From Delphinus delphis (Eukaryota; Chordata; Mammalia; Artiodactyla; Delphinidae), in NCBI RefSeq assembly GCF_949987515.2, contig NC_082694.2, positions 46,710,451-46,774,450 of the forward strand: 64,000 nt of DNA. The letters run 5' to 3'. A model generated the notes under the pieces. That model did not search any database and was not told the DNA's origin. It saw only the letters and a list, made by a program, of their open reading frames with translations. Positions 20,886 to 33,900 of the stretch are shown here, piece by piece (within the stretch, counting starts at the first letter, position 1; each line of letters opens with the position of its first letter). The position numbers and the translations under genes were made by a program.

Positions 20886-23800
20886 CCCGTATATATGCTG
20901 TCTACAAGAGACCCACTTCAGACATAGGGACACAACACACTGAAAGTGAGGGGATGGAAACGATGAATATCTTTTTCCATGCAAATGGCAATCAAAACAA
21001 AGCTGGTGTAGCAATTCTCATATCTCTAAAGACAAAATAGACTTTAAAATGGAGACTATTATAAGACACAAATAAGGACACTACATAATGATTAAGGGAT
21101 CAATCCAAGAAGAAGATATAATAATTGTAAATATTTATGCACCCAACATAGGAGCACCTCAATACATAGGGAAAATGTTAACAGCCATAAAAAGTGGAAA
21201 TTGACAGTAACATAATAATAGTAGGGGACTTTAACACCTCACTTTCACCAATGGACAGATCATCCAAAATGAAAATAAATAAGGAAACACAAGCTTTAAC
21301 TGATACATTAAAAAGATGGACTTAATTGATATTTATAGGACACTCCATCCAAAAACAACGGAATACACTTTCTTCTCAAGTGTTCATGGAACATTCTCCA
21401 GGATAGACCATATCTAGGGTCACAAATCAAGCCTTGGTAAATTTAAGAAAATTGAAATTGTATCAAGTATCTTTCCCACCCACAATGCTATGAGACTAGA
21501 TATAAATTACAGGAAAAAATCTGTAAAAAATACAAACACATGGAGGCTAAACAATACACTACTTAATAACCAAAATATCACAGAAGAAATCAAAGGGGAA
21601 ATTAAAAAATACCTAGAAACAAATGACAATGAAAACACGATGCCCCAAAACCTATGAGATGCAGGAAAAGCAGTCCTAAGAGGAAAGTTTATAGCAATAA
21701 ATTCCTGCCTCAAGAAACAAGAAACATCTGAAATAAACAACCTAACCTCACACATAAAGCAATTAGAGAAAGAAGAACCAAAAAACCCCAAAGTTAGCAG
21801 AAGGAAAGAAATCATAAAGATCAGATCAGGAATAAATGAAAAAGAAATGAGGAAACAAGAGCAAAGATCAATAAAACTAAAAGCTGGTTCTTTGAGGAGA
21901 TAAACAAAATAGATAAACCATTAGCCAGACTCATCAAGGAAAAAAGGGAGAAGACTTAAATCAACAGAATTGGAAATAAAAAAGGAGAGGTAACAACTGA
22001 CACTGCAGAAATACAAAAGATCATGAGAGATTACTACAAGCAACTCTATGCCAATAAAATGGACACCTTGGAAGAAATAGACAAATTCTTAGAAGAGCAC
22101 AACCTCCCAAGACTGAACCAGGAAGAAACAGGAAATATAAACAGACCAATCACAAGAACTGAAATTGAGACTGTAGTTAAAAATCTTCCAACAACAACAG
22201 CCCAGGACCAGATGGCTTCACAGACAAATTATATCAAACATTTAGAGAAGAGCTAACACCTATCCTTCTTAAACTCTTTGAAAATATAGCAGAGGAAGGA
22301 ACACTCCCAAACTCATTCTGTGAGGCCACCATCACCCTGATACCAAAACAAGACAGAGATTTCACAAAGAAAGAAAACTGCAGGCCAATATCCCTGATGA
22401 ACATAGATGCAAAAATCCTCAACAAAATACTACCAAACAGAATCCAACAGCACATTAAAATGATCATACACCATGATCAAGTGGGATTTATCCCAGGAAT
22501 GCAAGGATTCTTCTAAATATGCAAAGCCATCAATATGATACACCATATTAACAAATTGAAGGAGAAAAATCATATGATCATCTCAATAGATGCAGAAAAA
22601 GCTATTGACAAAATTGAACACTATTTATGATAAAAACCCTTCAGAAAGTAGGCACAGAGGGAACTTTCCTCAACATAATAAAGGCCATATATGACACACC
22701 CACAGGCAACATCATTCTCAATGGTGAAAAACTGAAACCATTTCCTCTAAGATCAGGAACAAGACAAGGTTGTCCACTCTCACCACTGTTATTCAACAGA
22801 GTTGTGGAAGTTTTAGCCACAGCAATCAGGGAAGAAAAAGAAATAAAAGGAATCCAAATTGGAAAAAAAGAAGTAAAGCTGTCTCTGTTTGTAGATGACA
22901 TGATACTATACATAGAGAATCCTGAAGATGCTACCAGAAAACTACTAGGGCTAATCAATGAATTTAGTAAAGTAGCAGTATACAAAATTAATGCACAGAA
23001 ATGTCTTCCATTCCTATATACTGATGATGAAAAATGTGAAAGAGAAATTAAGGAAACACTCCTATTTACCATTGCAACAAAAAGAATAAAATACCTAGGA
23101 ATAAACCAACCTAAGGAGACAAAAGACCTGTATGCAGAAAACTATAAGACACTGATGAAGGAAATTAAAGATGTTACAAACAGACGGAGAGATAATACCA
23201 TGTTCTTGGATTGGAAGAATCAACATTGTGAAAATGACTATACTACCTAAAGCAATCTACAGATTCAATGCAATCCCTATCAAATTACCAATGGCATTTT
23301 TAACAGAACTAGAAAAAAAATTTCACAATTTGTATGGAAACACAAAAGACCCTGATAGCCAAAGCAATCTTGAGAAAGAAAAACAGAGTTGGAGGAATCA
23401 GGTTCCCTGACTTCAGACTATACTACAAAGATACAGTAATCAAGACAGTATGTTACTGGCACAAAAACAGAAATATACATCAGTGGAACAGGATGGAAAG
23501 CCCAGAGATAAACCCACGCACATATGGTCACCTTATTTTTGATAAAGTAGGCAAGAATATACAATGGAGAAAAGACAGCCTCTTCAATAAGTGGTGCTGG
23601 GAAAACTGGACAGCTACATGTAAAAGAATGAAATTAGAACACTCCCTAACAGAAACACAAAAATAAACTCAAAATGGATTAAAGACCTAAATGTAAGGCC
23701 AGACACCATCAAACTATTAGAGGAAAACATAGACAGAACACTCTATGACCTAAATCACAACAAGATCCTTTTTGACCCACGTCCTAGAGAAATGGAAATA

Positions 23801-24960
23801 AAAACAAAAATAAACAAATGGGACCTAATGAAACTTAAAAGCTTTTGCACAGCAAAGGAAACCATAAACAAGACAAAAAGGAAACCCTCAGAATGGGAGA
23901 AAATATTTGCAAATGAAGCAACTGACAAAGGATTTATCTTCAAAATTTACAAGCAGCTCATGCAGCTCAATATCAAAAAAAACAGAGTACCCAATCCAAA
24001 GTGGGCAGAAGACCTAAATAGACATTTCTCCAAAGAAGATATAAAGATTGCCAACAAACACATGAAAGGATGCTGAATATCACTAATCACTAGAGAAATG
24101 CAAATCAAAACTAAAATGAGGTATCCCCTCACACCAGTCAGAATGGCCATCATCAAAAAATGTACAAACAATAGATGCTGGAGAGGGTGTGGAGAAAAGG
24201 GAACCGTCTTGCCCTGTTGGTGGGAATGTAAATTGATAGGGTCACTATGGAGAACAGTTTGGAGTTTTCTTACAATCTAAAATAGAACTACCATACGAGC
24301 CAGCAATTCCACTACCTGGCATATATCCTGAGAAAACCATAATTCAAAGAGTCATGTACCACAATGTTCATTGCAGCTTTATTTACCATTGCCAGAACAT
24401 GGAATCAACCTTAGCGTCCATTGTCAGATGAATGGATAAAGATGTGGCACATATATATACAATGGAATATTACACAGCTATAAAAAAGAAACAGAATTGT
24501 TTATTTGTAGTGAGTGGATGGATCTGGAATCTGTCATACAGAGTGAAGTAAGTCAGAAAGAGGAAAACAAATACCATATGCTAACACATATATATGGAAT
24601 CTAAAGAAACAAGAAAATGGTTCTGAAACGTAGAGGTAGGATAGCAATAAAGACATAGAGAATGGACTTGAGGACACAGGGACGGGGAAGGGTAAGCTGG
24701 ATGAAGTGAGAGAGTAGCATGAGCATATATACACTACCAAATGTAAAATAGCTAGTGGGAAGCAACTGCATAGCACAGGGAGAGCAGCTTGGTGCTTTGT
24801 GACCACCTACACGGGTGGGATAGGGAGGATGGGAGTGAGATGCAAGAGGGAGGAGATATGGGATATATGTATATGTCAAGCTGATTCACTTTGTTATAAA
24901 GCAGAAACTAACACATTATTGTAAAGCAATTATACTCCAATAAAGATGTTTAAAAAAAAA
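20886..24960 (+). mobile_element. L1 C, 5'-truncated in the endonuclease
   Basis: L1 on plus, starting in the endonuclease coding region ('ctgtctacaagagacccact' at about 20900) and ending in a 3' UTR with 'ataaagatgt' and an A tail at 24951-24960. The 3' UTR holds G-rich tracts (24681-24698, 24811-24834). No convincing target duplication was found. It is nearly identical to L1 B in the shared part but in opposite orientation. Confidence 0.95.
20900..24280 (+). pseudogene. L1 C ORF2 remnant
   Basis: This contains endonuclease C-terminal part (to about 21660), reverse transcriptase and C-terminal domain. The longest frame, 22627-23250 (207 codons), covers the RT palm with [11 protein letters not shown] and the catalytic box at 22888-22899. 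The box reads F-V-D-D instead of F-A-D-D, and both Asp are kept. Frames 23334-23666 and 23792-24076 continue the C-terminus with shifts between them. It is not functional. Confidence 0.9.
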
Positions 24961-25530
24961 GTTGCAGTTTAAGGCCAGAATGTAATAACTGTAATAGTTA
25001 CATAACTGTTGAGTTACATAGTTCACTGAGATTGGTTATGTTGCTTGACTTCATTCATTAATTTATATAAGAAACATATATTGTGCACCTTTAACATAAA
25101 AGGTACTGTGAAGGCTTCTTAAGATGTAATATTTAGAATATATTAAAGTTACTCCATCTTTAAAAAAAAAAAAAAAGAAAAGAATAAGTGGAAATAAGCC
25201 TGGCAATTTAGAGGCACAATATTCTAGTGTAGGAAATATTCAGTCTAAAGGTAGAAGTCAAAAGGAGAGGGTGGTACATGCTGGGAGTGACAGGTAGTTT
25301 ATTTTAAACATAGCTTAGGGTAAATGTGGGAATTGATATGACATAAACCTGGAGAGGTGGTTGAAGGCTACATCATGAGGACTCCTTATTCTGTGCTGAA
25401 CAATTCAATTCCTATTCCCAAACTATGCTAAGTATTAGGGAATTTTAGGTAGGAAAGGATCTGATTAGATTTGGATTTTGGAGCAATCATTGGTAGCAGT
25501 TTTTGAGGATGATCTTTAAAAATGTTATTT
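24961..25530. other. no recognisable gene
   Basis: AT-rich, with an A-rich run at 25161-25180. The part near 25340-25500 ('aggaaaggatctgattagat') vaguely resembles an old dispersed repeat also hinted at near 57085, but not well enough to call. Confidence 0.4.
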
Positions 25531-25535
25531 ATCTC

Positions 25536-25911
25536 TGCTATGGACTGAATTGTGTGTGTTTCCCCCAAATTTATATGTTGAAGCTCTAACTACCAATGTG
25601 ATAGTATTTGAAGATGGGGTCTTTGGGAGATAAGTAGGGTTAGATAAGATTATGAGGGTGGGGCCTTCTTGATGGGATTAGTGCCCTTATAAGAAGCCAC
25701 ACCAGAGAGCTTACTGTCTCTTTGCCACATGAGGACACAGCAAGAAGGCAACCATCTGCAAGCCAGAAAGAGAGTCCTCCTCAGGAACTGAATTGGCCAG
25801 CACCTTGATCTTGGACTTCCCAGCCTCCAGAATTGTGAGAAAGTAAATTTCTATTCTCTAAACCAGCCAGCATATGGTATTTTGTTATGACATTCTGTGC
25901 AGAATAATACA
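25536..25911 (+). mobile_element. MaLR LTR (MST-like), solo
   Basis: It starts TGCTATGGACTGAATTGTGT and contains 'tgggattagtgcccttataa', 'gccacatgaggacacagcaa' and 'gacttcccagcctccagaat', then ends in AATACA: the order of an ERVL-MaLR (MST-type) LTR. It is flanked by ATCTC (25531-25535) and ATCTA (25912-25916), a near-perfect 5-bp duplication. It is non-autonomous and coding-free. Confidence 0.88.
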
Positions 25912-26234
25912 ATCTATTTTATGTATTTGGGTAATTGTGAAATTAGGAACAGGAAGGATATTACAATAATTCAAGTAAGTAACAGTCATTTGGCTTAGTC
26001 TGTTTTGAAAAATATTTGACTGTGGAACTATTCATGTTAAACTTAAAAAATCTAGTTTTGAGACATTATTGTTAGAACATCACTTCTATGATAAGTCTTA
26101 TGAGAGATCTTTCTTAAACATCTCAACATACTACCTTTTATTAAAGTAATCCACTCATGCCTTTAAAAAAAAAACCATAATGTGACTGGTATTCATGTGT
26201 TATCCTTCGGGAATAACTGTGTAATGCTCCCTGG

Positions 26235-26410
26235 TTTGGCATGATGCCATCATGATCATCATCAGTATCATCATCACATCTAACATTCCTGTGTGAATAT
26301 TTTGCTTTAAATATTACAGACATTACATTTGTAGTGATGAGTAGATACTGTTATTCCGATTTTATAGATAAGAAAACTCAAGGTCAGAAGGTTTAAAATA
26401 ATTTCCCTTT
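26235..26410 (-). repeat. MIR-type SINE
   Basis: Read on plus, 'tctaacattcctgtgtgaat' ... 'gtagatactgttattccgat' ... 'tagataagaaaactcaaggt' is the antisense MIR pattern (lymph of size class, Ca. 'cattttacagatgaggaaac' in the ancestor). An irregular ATC-rich stretch at 26250-26276 precedes it. The interval 25917-26234 shows nothing. Confidence 0.6.
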
Positions 26411-27182
26411 GGTATCTACCTCATTTGCCTTTCCAACAGGCTCTAGAATTCTGTACTACTGGAAAATTTGAAGAATATTCACAAGCTGAAATTTCATAGA
26501 ATTCAATAACAAGTCTTTAAATCCAAGAAATTAATCAGGCGAGTGTGGCAGGACAGAGGAGGTGATGGTGTTAGGAGCACTTCAAGTCCAGAAGGTAAAG
26601 GTTTTTAAATTGACTAAGTTCATTGTGAACCAAAAAGTGTGGCGAGTCTGTTAAAGAGTTAATGGGACTTTAACTTTACATAGACCATGATGTTGTCTTC
26701 CTGATAAGAGCCCTTGTGGAGGCTGCATCCAGTTCTGGGTAAGGACATATGCAAGAACAATGTTGCCAAGTGTGAGACAGCTAGACAGGGAGAAGAGGAA
26801 CGTTGGAATGGTGAAGGTTCTGGGAATCATGTTGTGTGTAGAATGTTTGAGGAAACTGGAGCTTATCAATCGAGGAAAAGGACAAATTCAAGAGATGGCA
26901 AGAGGCAAAAGCAGGGAGTTCTCTTCAAACATCTGAAACACGTCTATATGTCAAAGTGTTTAGATATCCTCAGAGCAGCCATAGGAGGCTGAACTAGGGC
27001 CACTGGTGGAAATTTCAAGAAGAAAAATTTGACTTAATCAGCAGTGTAATTATAAACAATTAAAGCTCTTCTAAAAGGGTTTTTGAGTAGAGTAATATGC
27101 TTTCACCAGAAATGCTTATTTACGATTAAATCAGTATCTCTCAAACTTACTCCATGAAAAGAATAACCGAGGCTTCCTAACA
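26411..27182. other. no recognisable gene
   Basis: The frame at 26714-26992 has no recognisable domain and no support from codon use or context. No repeat was recognised with confidence. Confidence 0.4.
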
Positions 27183-27425
27183 AAAATACAGACTTCTTTT
27201 TTTCTTAATTTTTGAATTTTATTTTATTTATTTTTTTATACAGCAGGTTCTTATTAGTCATCAATTTTATACACATCAGTGTATACATGTCAATCCCAAC
27301 GGCCCAATTAAGCACACAACCATCCCCAACCCCCTGTGGCTTTCCCCTCTTGGTGTCCATATGTTTGTTCCCTACATCTGTGTCTCAACTTCAGCCCTGC
27401 AAACCGGTTCATCTGTACCATTTTT

Positions 27426-30400
27426 CTAGGTGCCACTTACATGCGTTAATATATGATATTTGTTTTTCACTTTCTGACATACTTTACTCTGTATGACAGT
27501 CTCTAAATCCATCCACGTCTCAACAAATGACTCAATTTTGTTCCTTTTTGTGGCTGAGTAATATTCCATTGTATATATGTACCACAACTTCTTTATCCAT
27601 TCGTCTGTCAATGGGCATTTAGGTTGCTTCCATGACCTGGCTGTTGTAAATAGTGTTGCAGTGAACATTGGGGTGCATGTGTCTTTTTGAATTATGGATT
27701 TCTTTGGGTATATGCCCAGTAGTGGGATTGCTGGGTCATATGGTAATTGTAGTTTTAGATTTTTAAGGAACGTCCATACTGTTTTCCATAGTGGCTGTAT
27801 CAATTTACATTCCCACCAACGGTGCAAGAGGGTTCCCTTTACTCCACACCCTCTCCAGCATTTGTTGTTTCTAGATTTTCTGATGATGTCCATTCTAACT
27901 GGTGTGAGTTGATACCTCATTGTAGTTTTGATTTGCATTTCTCTAATAATTAGTGATGTTGAGCAGCTCTTCATGTGCTTCTTGGCCATCTTTATGTCTT
28001 CTTTGGAGAAATTTCTATTTAGGGCTTCAGCCCATTTTTGGATTGGGTTGTTTGTTTCTTTAATATTGAGCTGCATGAGCTGTTTATATATTTTGGAGAT
28101 TAATCCTTTGTCCGTTGATTTGTTTGCAAATATTTTCGCCCATTCTGAGGGTTGTCTTTTCGTTTTGCTTATGGTTTCCTTTGCTGGGCAAAAGCTTTTA
28201 AGTTTCATTAGGTCCCACTTGTTTATTTTGTTTTTATTTCCATTACTCTAGGAGGTGAATCAAAAAAGATCTTGCTGTGATTTATGTCAAAGATTGTTCT
28301 TCCTATGTTTCCTCTAATAGTTTTATAGTGTCCAGTCTTACATTTAGCTCTCGAATCCATTTTGAGTTTATTTTTGTGTATGGGTTAGGGAGTGTTCTAA
28401 TTTCATTCTTTTACATATAACAGTCCAGTTTTCCCAGCACCACTTATTGAAGACACTGTCTTTTCTCCATTGTATTTCCTTGCCTCCTTCATCATAGACT
28501 AGTTCACAATAGGTGTGTGGGTTTATCTCTGGATTTTCTATCTTGTTCCATTGATGTATGTTTCTGTTTTTGTGCCACTACCATATTGTCTTGATTACTG
28601 AAGCTTTGTAGTATAGTCTGAAGCCAGGGAGTCTGAATCTTCCAGCTCCGTTTTTGTCCCTCAAGACTGCTTTGGCTCTTCAGGGTCTTTTGTGCCTCCA
28701 TACAAATTTTAAGATTATTTGTTCTAGTTCCATAAAAAATGCCATTGGTAATTTGATAGGGATTGCATTGAATCTGTAGATTGCTTTGCGTACTATAAGT
28801 CATTTTCACAATATTGATTCTTACAATCCAAGAACATGGTATTTCTCTCCGTCTGTTGGTATCATCTTTAATTTCTTTGATCAGTGTCTTATAGTTTTCT
28901 GCATACAGGGCCTTTGTCTCCCTAGGTAGGTTTATTCCTAGGTATTTTAATCTTTTTGTTGCAATGGTAAATGGGAGTATTTCCTTAATTTCTCTTTCAG
29001 ATTTTTCATCATTAGTGTATAGGAATACAAGACATTTCTGTGCATTAATTTAGTATCCTGCAACTTTACCAAGTTCATTGATTAGCTCAAGTAGTTTTCT
29101 GGTGGCATTTTTAGGATTCTCTATGTATAGTATCATGTCATCTGCAAACAGTGACAGTTTTACTTTTTCTTTTCCAATTTGTATTCATTTTATTTCTTTT
29201 TCTTCTTTAATTTCCATGGCTAGGACTTCCAAAACTATGCTGAATAATAGTGGTGAGAGTGGACAACCCTGTCCTGTTCCTGATCTTAGAGGAAATACTT
29301 TCAGTTTTTCACCATTGAGAATGATGTGTGCTGTGGGTTTTTCGTATATGGCCTTTAAGTAAGTTCCCTCTATGCCCAGTTTCTGGAGAGTTTTTATCAT
29401 TGTGTTGAATTTTGTCAAAATCTTTTTCTGCATCTATTGAGATGATCATATGGTTTTTATTCTTCAATTTGTTAATATGGTGTAGCATATTGATTAATTT
29501 GCATATATTGAATAATCCTTGCATCCCTGGGATAAATCCCACTTGATCATGGTGTATGATCCTTTTAATGTGCTGTTGGATTCTGTTTGCTAGTATTTTG
29601 TTGAGAATTTTTGCATCTATAGTCATCAGTGATATTGCTCTGTAATTTTGTTTTTTTGTAGTATCTCTGCCTGGTTTTGATATCAGGGTGATGGTGGCCT
29701 CATAGAATGAGTTTGCGAGTGTTCCTTCCTCTGCAGTTATTGGGAAGAGTTTGAGAAGGATGGGTGTTAGCTCTTGTCTAAATGTTTGATAGAATTCACC
29801 TGTGAAGCAATCTGGTCCTGGACTTTTGTTTGTTGGAAGATTTTAAATCACAGTTTCAATTTCATTACTTGTGATTGGTCTGTTCATGTTCTCTATTTCT
29901 TCCTGGTTCAGTCTTCGAAGGTTATACCTTTGTAAGAATTTGTCCATATCTTCCAGGTTGTCCATTTTATTGACATACAGTTGCTTTTAGTAGTCTCTTA
30001 GGATGCTTTGTATTTCTGCAGTGTCTGTTGTAACTTCTCCTTTTTCATTTCTAATTTTATTGATTTGAGTCCTCTCCCTCATTTTCTTGATGAGTCTGGC
30101 TAAAGGTTTCTCAATTATTTTTATCTTCTCAAAGAACCAGCTTTTAGTTTTAGTTATCTTTGCTATTTTCTTTCTTTCTATTTCATTTATTTCTGCTCTG
30201 AGCCTTATGATGTCTTTCCTTCTGCTAACTTTGGGTTTTGTTTGTTCTTCTTTCTTTAGTTCCTTTAGGTGTAACATTAGATTGTTTACTTGAGATTTTT
30301 CTTGTTTCTTGAGGTAGGCTTGTATAGCTATAAACTTCCCTCTTAGAACTGCTTTTGCTGCATCCCATAGGTTTTGGATTATCATGTTTTCATTGTCATT

Positions 30401-31223
30401 TGTCTCTACATATTTTCTGATTTCCTCTTTGATTTCTTCAGTGATCTCTTGGTTATTTAGTAACGTATTATTTAGCCTCCACGTGTTTGTGTTTTTTACG
30501 TTTTTTTCCCTGTAACTGATATCTAATCTCATAGCATTGTGGTCAGAAAACAGGCTTGATATGATTTCAGTTTTCTCAAATTTACTGAGGCTTGATTTGT
30601 GACCCAAGATGTGATCTATCCTGGAGAATGTTCTGTGAGCACTTGAGACGAAAGTGTAATCTGCTGTTTTGGGATGAAATGCCCTAAAAATATCAATTAA
30701 TCTGTCTGGTCTGTTGTGTCATTTAAAGCTTCTGTTTTCTTATTTATTTTCATTTTGGATGATCTGTCCATTGGTGTAAGTGAGATGTTAAAGTCCCCCA
30801 CTATTATTGTGTTACTGTCAATTTCCTCTTTTAGAGCTGTTAGTAGTTGCCTTATGTATTGAGGTGCTCCTATGGTGGGTGCATATATATTTATAATTGT
30901 TATATCTTCTTCTTGGATTGATCCCTTGATCATTATGTACTGTCCTTCCTTGTGTCTTGTAATATTCTTTATTTTAAAGTCTATTTTATCTGATATGAGT
31001 ATTGCTACTCCAGCTTTCTTTTGATTTCCATTTGCATGGAGTATCTTTTTCCATCCCCTCACTTTCAGTTTGCATGTGTCCCTAGGTTGAAGTGGGTCTC
31101 TTGTGGACAGCATATATATGGGTCTTTTTTTTGTATCCATTCAGAAAGCCTGGGTCTTTTGGTTGGAGCATTTAATCCATTCACGTTTAAGATTATTATA
31201 AATATGTATGTCCTTATGACCAT
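27426..31223 (-). pseudogene. L1 D ORF2 remnant, close to full length
   Basis: From the inferred start codon (31223-31221) to the stop at 27426 there are 1,266 codons, close to the usual ~1,275. The endonuclease is in frame 30697-31140 (I-V-G-D-F-N block near its end). Frame 29987-30607 links to the reverse transcriptase (29309-29626, 29185-29433), and the F-A-D-D catalytic box is intact (29137-29148). The C-terminal region is open for 260 codons (27426-28208), with the usual W-R-G-C-G and T-M-E-Y-Y-S-A blocks. A limited number of stops and shifts separates these blocks. Confidence 0.92.
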
Positions 31224-31281
31224 TTTGTTAATTGTTTTGGGTTTGTTTTTGTAGGTTCTTTTCTTCTCTTGTGTTTCCCAC

Positions 31282-32187
31282 TTAGAGAAGTCCCTTTAGC
31301 ATTTGTTGTAGAGCTTGTTTGGTGGTGCTGAATTCTCTTAGCTTTTGCTTGTCTGTAAAGCTTTTGATTTCTCCATCGAATCTGAATGAGATCCTTGCTG
31401 GCTAGAGTAATCTTGGTTGTAGGTTCTTCCCTTTCATCACTTTAAGTATATCATGCCACTACCTTCTGGCTTGTAGAGTTTCTACTGAGAAATCAGCTGT
31501 TAACCTTATGGGAGTTCTCTTGTATGTTATTTGTCATTTTTCCCTTGCTGCTTTCAATAATTTTTCTTTGTCTTTAATTTTTGCCAATTTGATTACTATG
31601 TATCTCAGTGTGTTTCTTCTTGGGTTTATCCTGTATGGGACACGCTGTGCTTCCTGGACTTGGGTGGCTATTTCCTGTCCCATGTTATGGAAGTTTTCGA
31701 CTGTTATCTCTTCAAATATTTCCTCAGGTCTTTTCTCTCTTTCTTCTCCTTCTTGGACCCCTACAATGCGAATGTTGTTGCGTTTAATGTTGTCCCAGAG
31801 GTCTCTTAGGCTGTCTTCATTTCCTTTCACTCTTTTTTCTTTATTCTGTTCCACAGCTGTGAATTTCACCATTCTGTCTTCCAGGTCACTTATCCGTTCT
31901 TCTGCCTCAGTTATTCTGCTATTGATTACTTCTAGTTTAGTTTTCATTTCAGTTATTGTATTGTTCATCTCTGTTTGTTTGTTCTTTAATTCTTCTAGGT
32001 CTTTCTTATACATTTCTTGCATCTTCTCGATCTTTGCCTCCATTCTTTTTCCGAGGTCCTGGATCATCTTCACTATCATTATTCTGAATTCTTTTTCTGG
32101 ACTGTTGCGTATCTCCACTTCATTTAGTTGTTTTTCTGGGTTTTTATCTTGTTCCTTCATCTGGTACATAGCCCTCTGCCTTTTCAT
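31282..32187 (-). pseudogene. L1 D ORF1, three nonsense codons only
   Basis: ORF1p is the RNA-binding, trimer-forming chaperone of L1. The reading starts at M-K-R-Q-R-A-M-Y-Q (codon 32187-32185) and keeps one frame for 302 codons to the stop at 31282-31284. An N-terminal coiled coil rich in E, K, I and M spans about residues 25-110. Then come the RRM-like region (N-N-I-R-I-V-G-V near residue 140) and the C-terminal domain (Y-I-V-I-K-L-A-K-I-K-D-K-E, then I-S-F-R-F-D-G-E). Nonsense codons lie at 31534-31536, 31459-31461 and 31402-31404, all in the C-terminal domain. The open frame upstream to 32358 is read-through from 5' UTR and flank. Confidence 0.92.
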
Positions 32188-32285
32188 CTTGTCTATCTTT
32201 CTGTGAATGTGGTTTTTGTTCCACAGGGTGCAGGATTGTAGTTCTTCTTGCTTTTGCTGTTTGACCTTTGGTGCAAAATACAGAC

Positions 32286-33439
32286 GTCTTGACTCTCTCC
32301 TGGAGTTCTGATTCAAGAGGTCAGGGAAAAGGCATGTAATTTTTAGCCAGCATATCATGAAATTTTTATGAGCAAGAACGTTTGGGAAAGCCTTCGTTGT
32401 TCATCTGCCAAGGCTGTAGTTGGAAGGTTCTTGATTTTGATGGGAGAATTGTTTCTATGATGCTGAAAATTCATATTAAATTTCTGGTAGAATCTCAAAA
32501 GACTTAGTGATTGACTGTTATTGTGATTGTTGTAGTAACATTTTATGAAATACTTATTAAGTTGATACATAATATACACACCAGCATGGAGAAGGTATTT
32601 TATCTTAAGATGTGAAAATATTTTTAGAAAGCTTAGGAATAATTTAATGATCAGTATTCAGGCTTTTTAAAGATGTACATATTTTCATACTCTAAGATGA
32701 GATTTTTCTGTATGTCATTCCATGAAAATAAAGGTATATCTTGCTAGTTAATATGATGGATACCTTTTTAAATGCCATTCCAAGGTTGAAAAAATACTAG
32801 TCTGCAAAGTATAAACTATTAAATTTTGAGCAATTTATGAATCCACAATTCAGGATATATATTTTTGTATGATTCAGAAAAAATTAACCTCTGACATTTC
32901 AGACTGTGGAAGTGATGGCTGTTAGCAGAAATATCCACTTTTAAATTATTATTTTACAAGCTAAGTTACAGTAACCATCTAGGGATCTTTGTGCTTCTGA
33001 CTTTTTGTCAATTTTATTTCTGTGGTAACTGAGTCAAATCTAGGGTAGTGTCAGAAATTTGATTTTGCAAAATGAAGGAAAATATGTTGAACTAAAGTAA
33101 ACTAAGGAAACATTCAGAAATCCTTTCTAGTTATCAGGAGCAAAACCAATTTATCAGCATACACTGTCATTTTCTTTTACTTCTAGAGGGGAGAAAATGG
33201 AAATTTAGACACAGGAAAACTTGCCAGCATTTATTGTGGAGGAAGTATAAGAATCAGGAGGGTTTATATGCTGCCCACTACGTAGAACAATAAAGCTTGT
33301 AATGTAGAGGGCTTCCAAGCAGCTTGGAAAGATGGGAGTGTGAAAGAAAGAATCTGACCAAAGGGTTTTTGATTTCCAAGAAGAGCATGACTTTTGGGCA
33401 AACACATAATGCTATTTCTGTGGTTTTAAAATTTGTACA
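32286..33439. other. no recognisable gene
   Basis: Right flank of L1 D. AT-rich, with no coding frame above 75 codons and no repeat that I can name. Confidence 0.5.
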
Positions 33440-33900
33440 CGAATTCTTTGATTCTCTTCATTCAGGAGGCAGAGCGTTATTCACTTCCCCCTGAGTGTGG
33501 TCTTGCCTTAGCTCCTTGAGGAAGTGACAGTTTGCAACATCAGAGACTAGGTAACCAAAAGCCTCTGTAGATTCTGTCTTGGTTGTTCTGACTTGCTCTC
33601 TCTGGAATCTCTTAGGCTGTGAGGAAACTCAGGTAGCCTATGCAGGGGTCCATGTGTCAAACAACTGAAGTCTCCCACTGATGGCCAGTGAGGAACCGAG
33701 GCCTCCTAAGAACTTGGAAGTGAATCTTCCTCTAGTCAATTATCTAACCGCAACCTCATGAAAGATCTTGAGCCAGAATCAACCAGCTAAATGCTTTCAA
33801 GATTTCTGACCTAGAGAAACATCAGGATAATAAATGTGTGTTGTTTTAGATACTGACTTTTGAGGTAAAAGTTGTTACTCAGCAATAGGTAACTAATACA
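33440..33900 (+). mobile_element. MLT1-type MaLR LTR
   Basis: The 3' part is diagnostic: 'ccgcaacctcatgaaagatc', 'tgagccagaatcaaccagct', 'aggataataaatgtgtgttg' and the terminus 'aataggtaactaatacag'. AATAAA near 33830 is the polyadenylation signal. It is an old mammalian LTR with no coding part. The left edge is approximate. Confidence 0.88.

Larger units (their letters stand above)
27194..32274 (-). mobile_element. L1 D, nearly complete, with 11-bp target duplication
   Basis: A 5.08-kb L1 in antisense, flanked by AAAATACAGAC at 27183-27193 and 32275-32285. It holds a short piece of 5' UTR (32274-32188), ORF1 (32187-31282), ORF2 (31223-27426) and a short 3' UTR with the T-rich end at 27194-27235. 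Truncation falls just upstream of ORF1. It is the least damaged L1 in the window. Its 3' UTR differs from that of L1 B and C, so it belongs to another subfamily. Confidence 0.95.

Noticed and set aside
31508..32206. 232-codon plus frame rich in Leu/Ser/Phe, resembling a membrane protein
   Set aside because: It is the antisense shadow of L1 D ORF1. Hydrophobic antisense of a Lys/Glu-rich coiled coil is expected.
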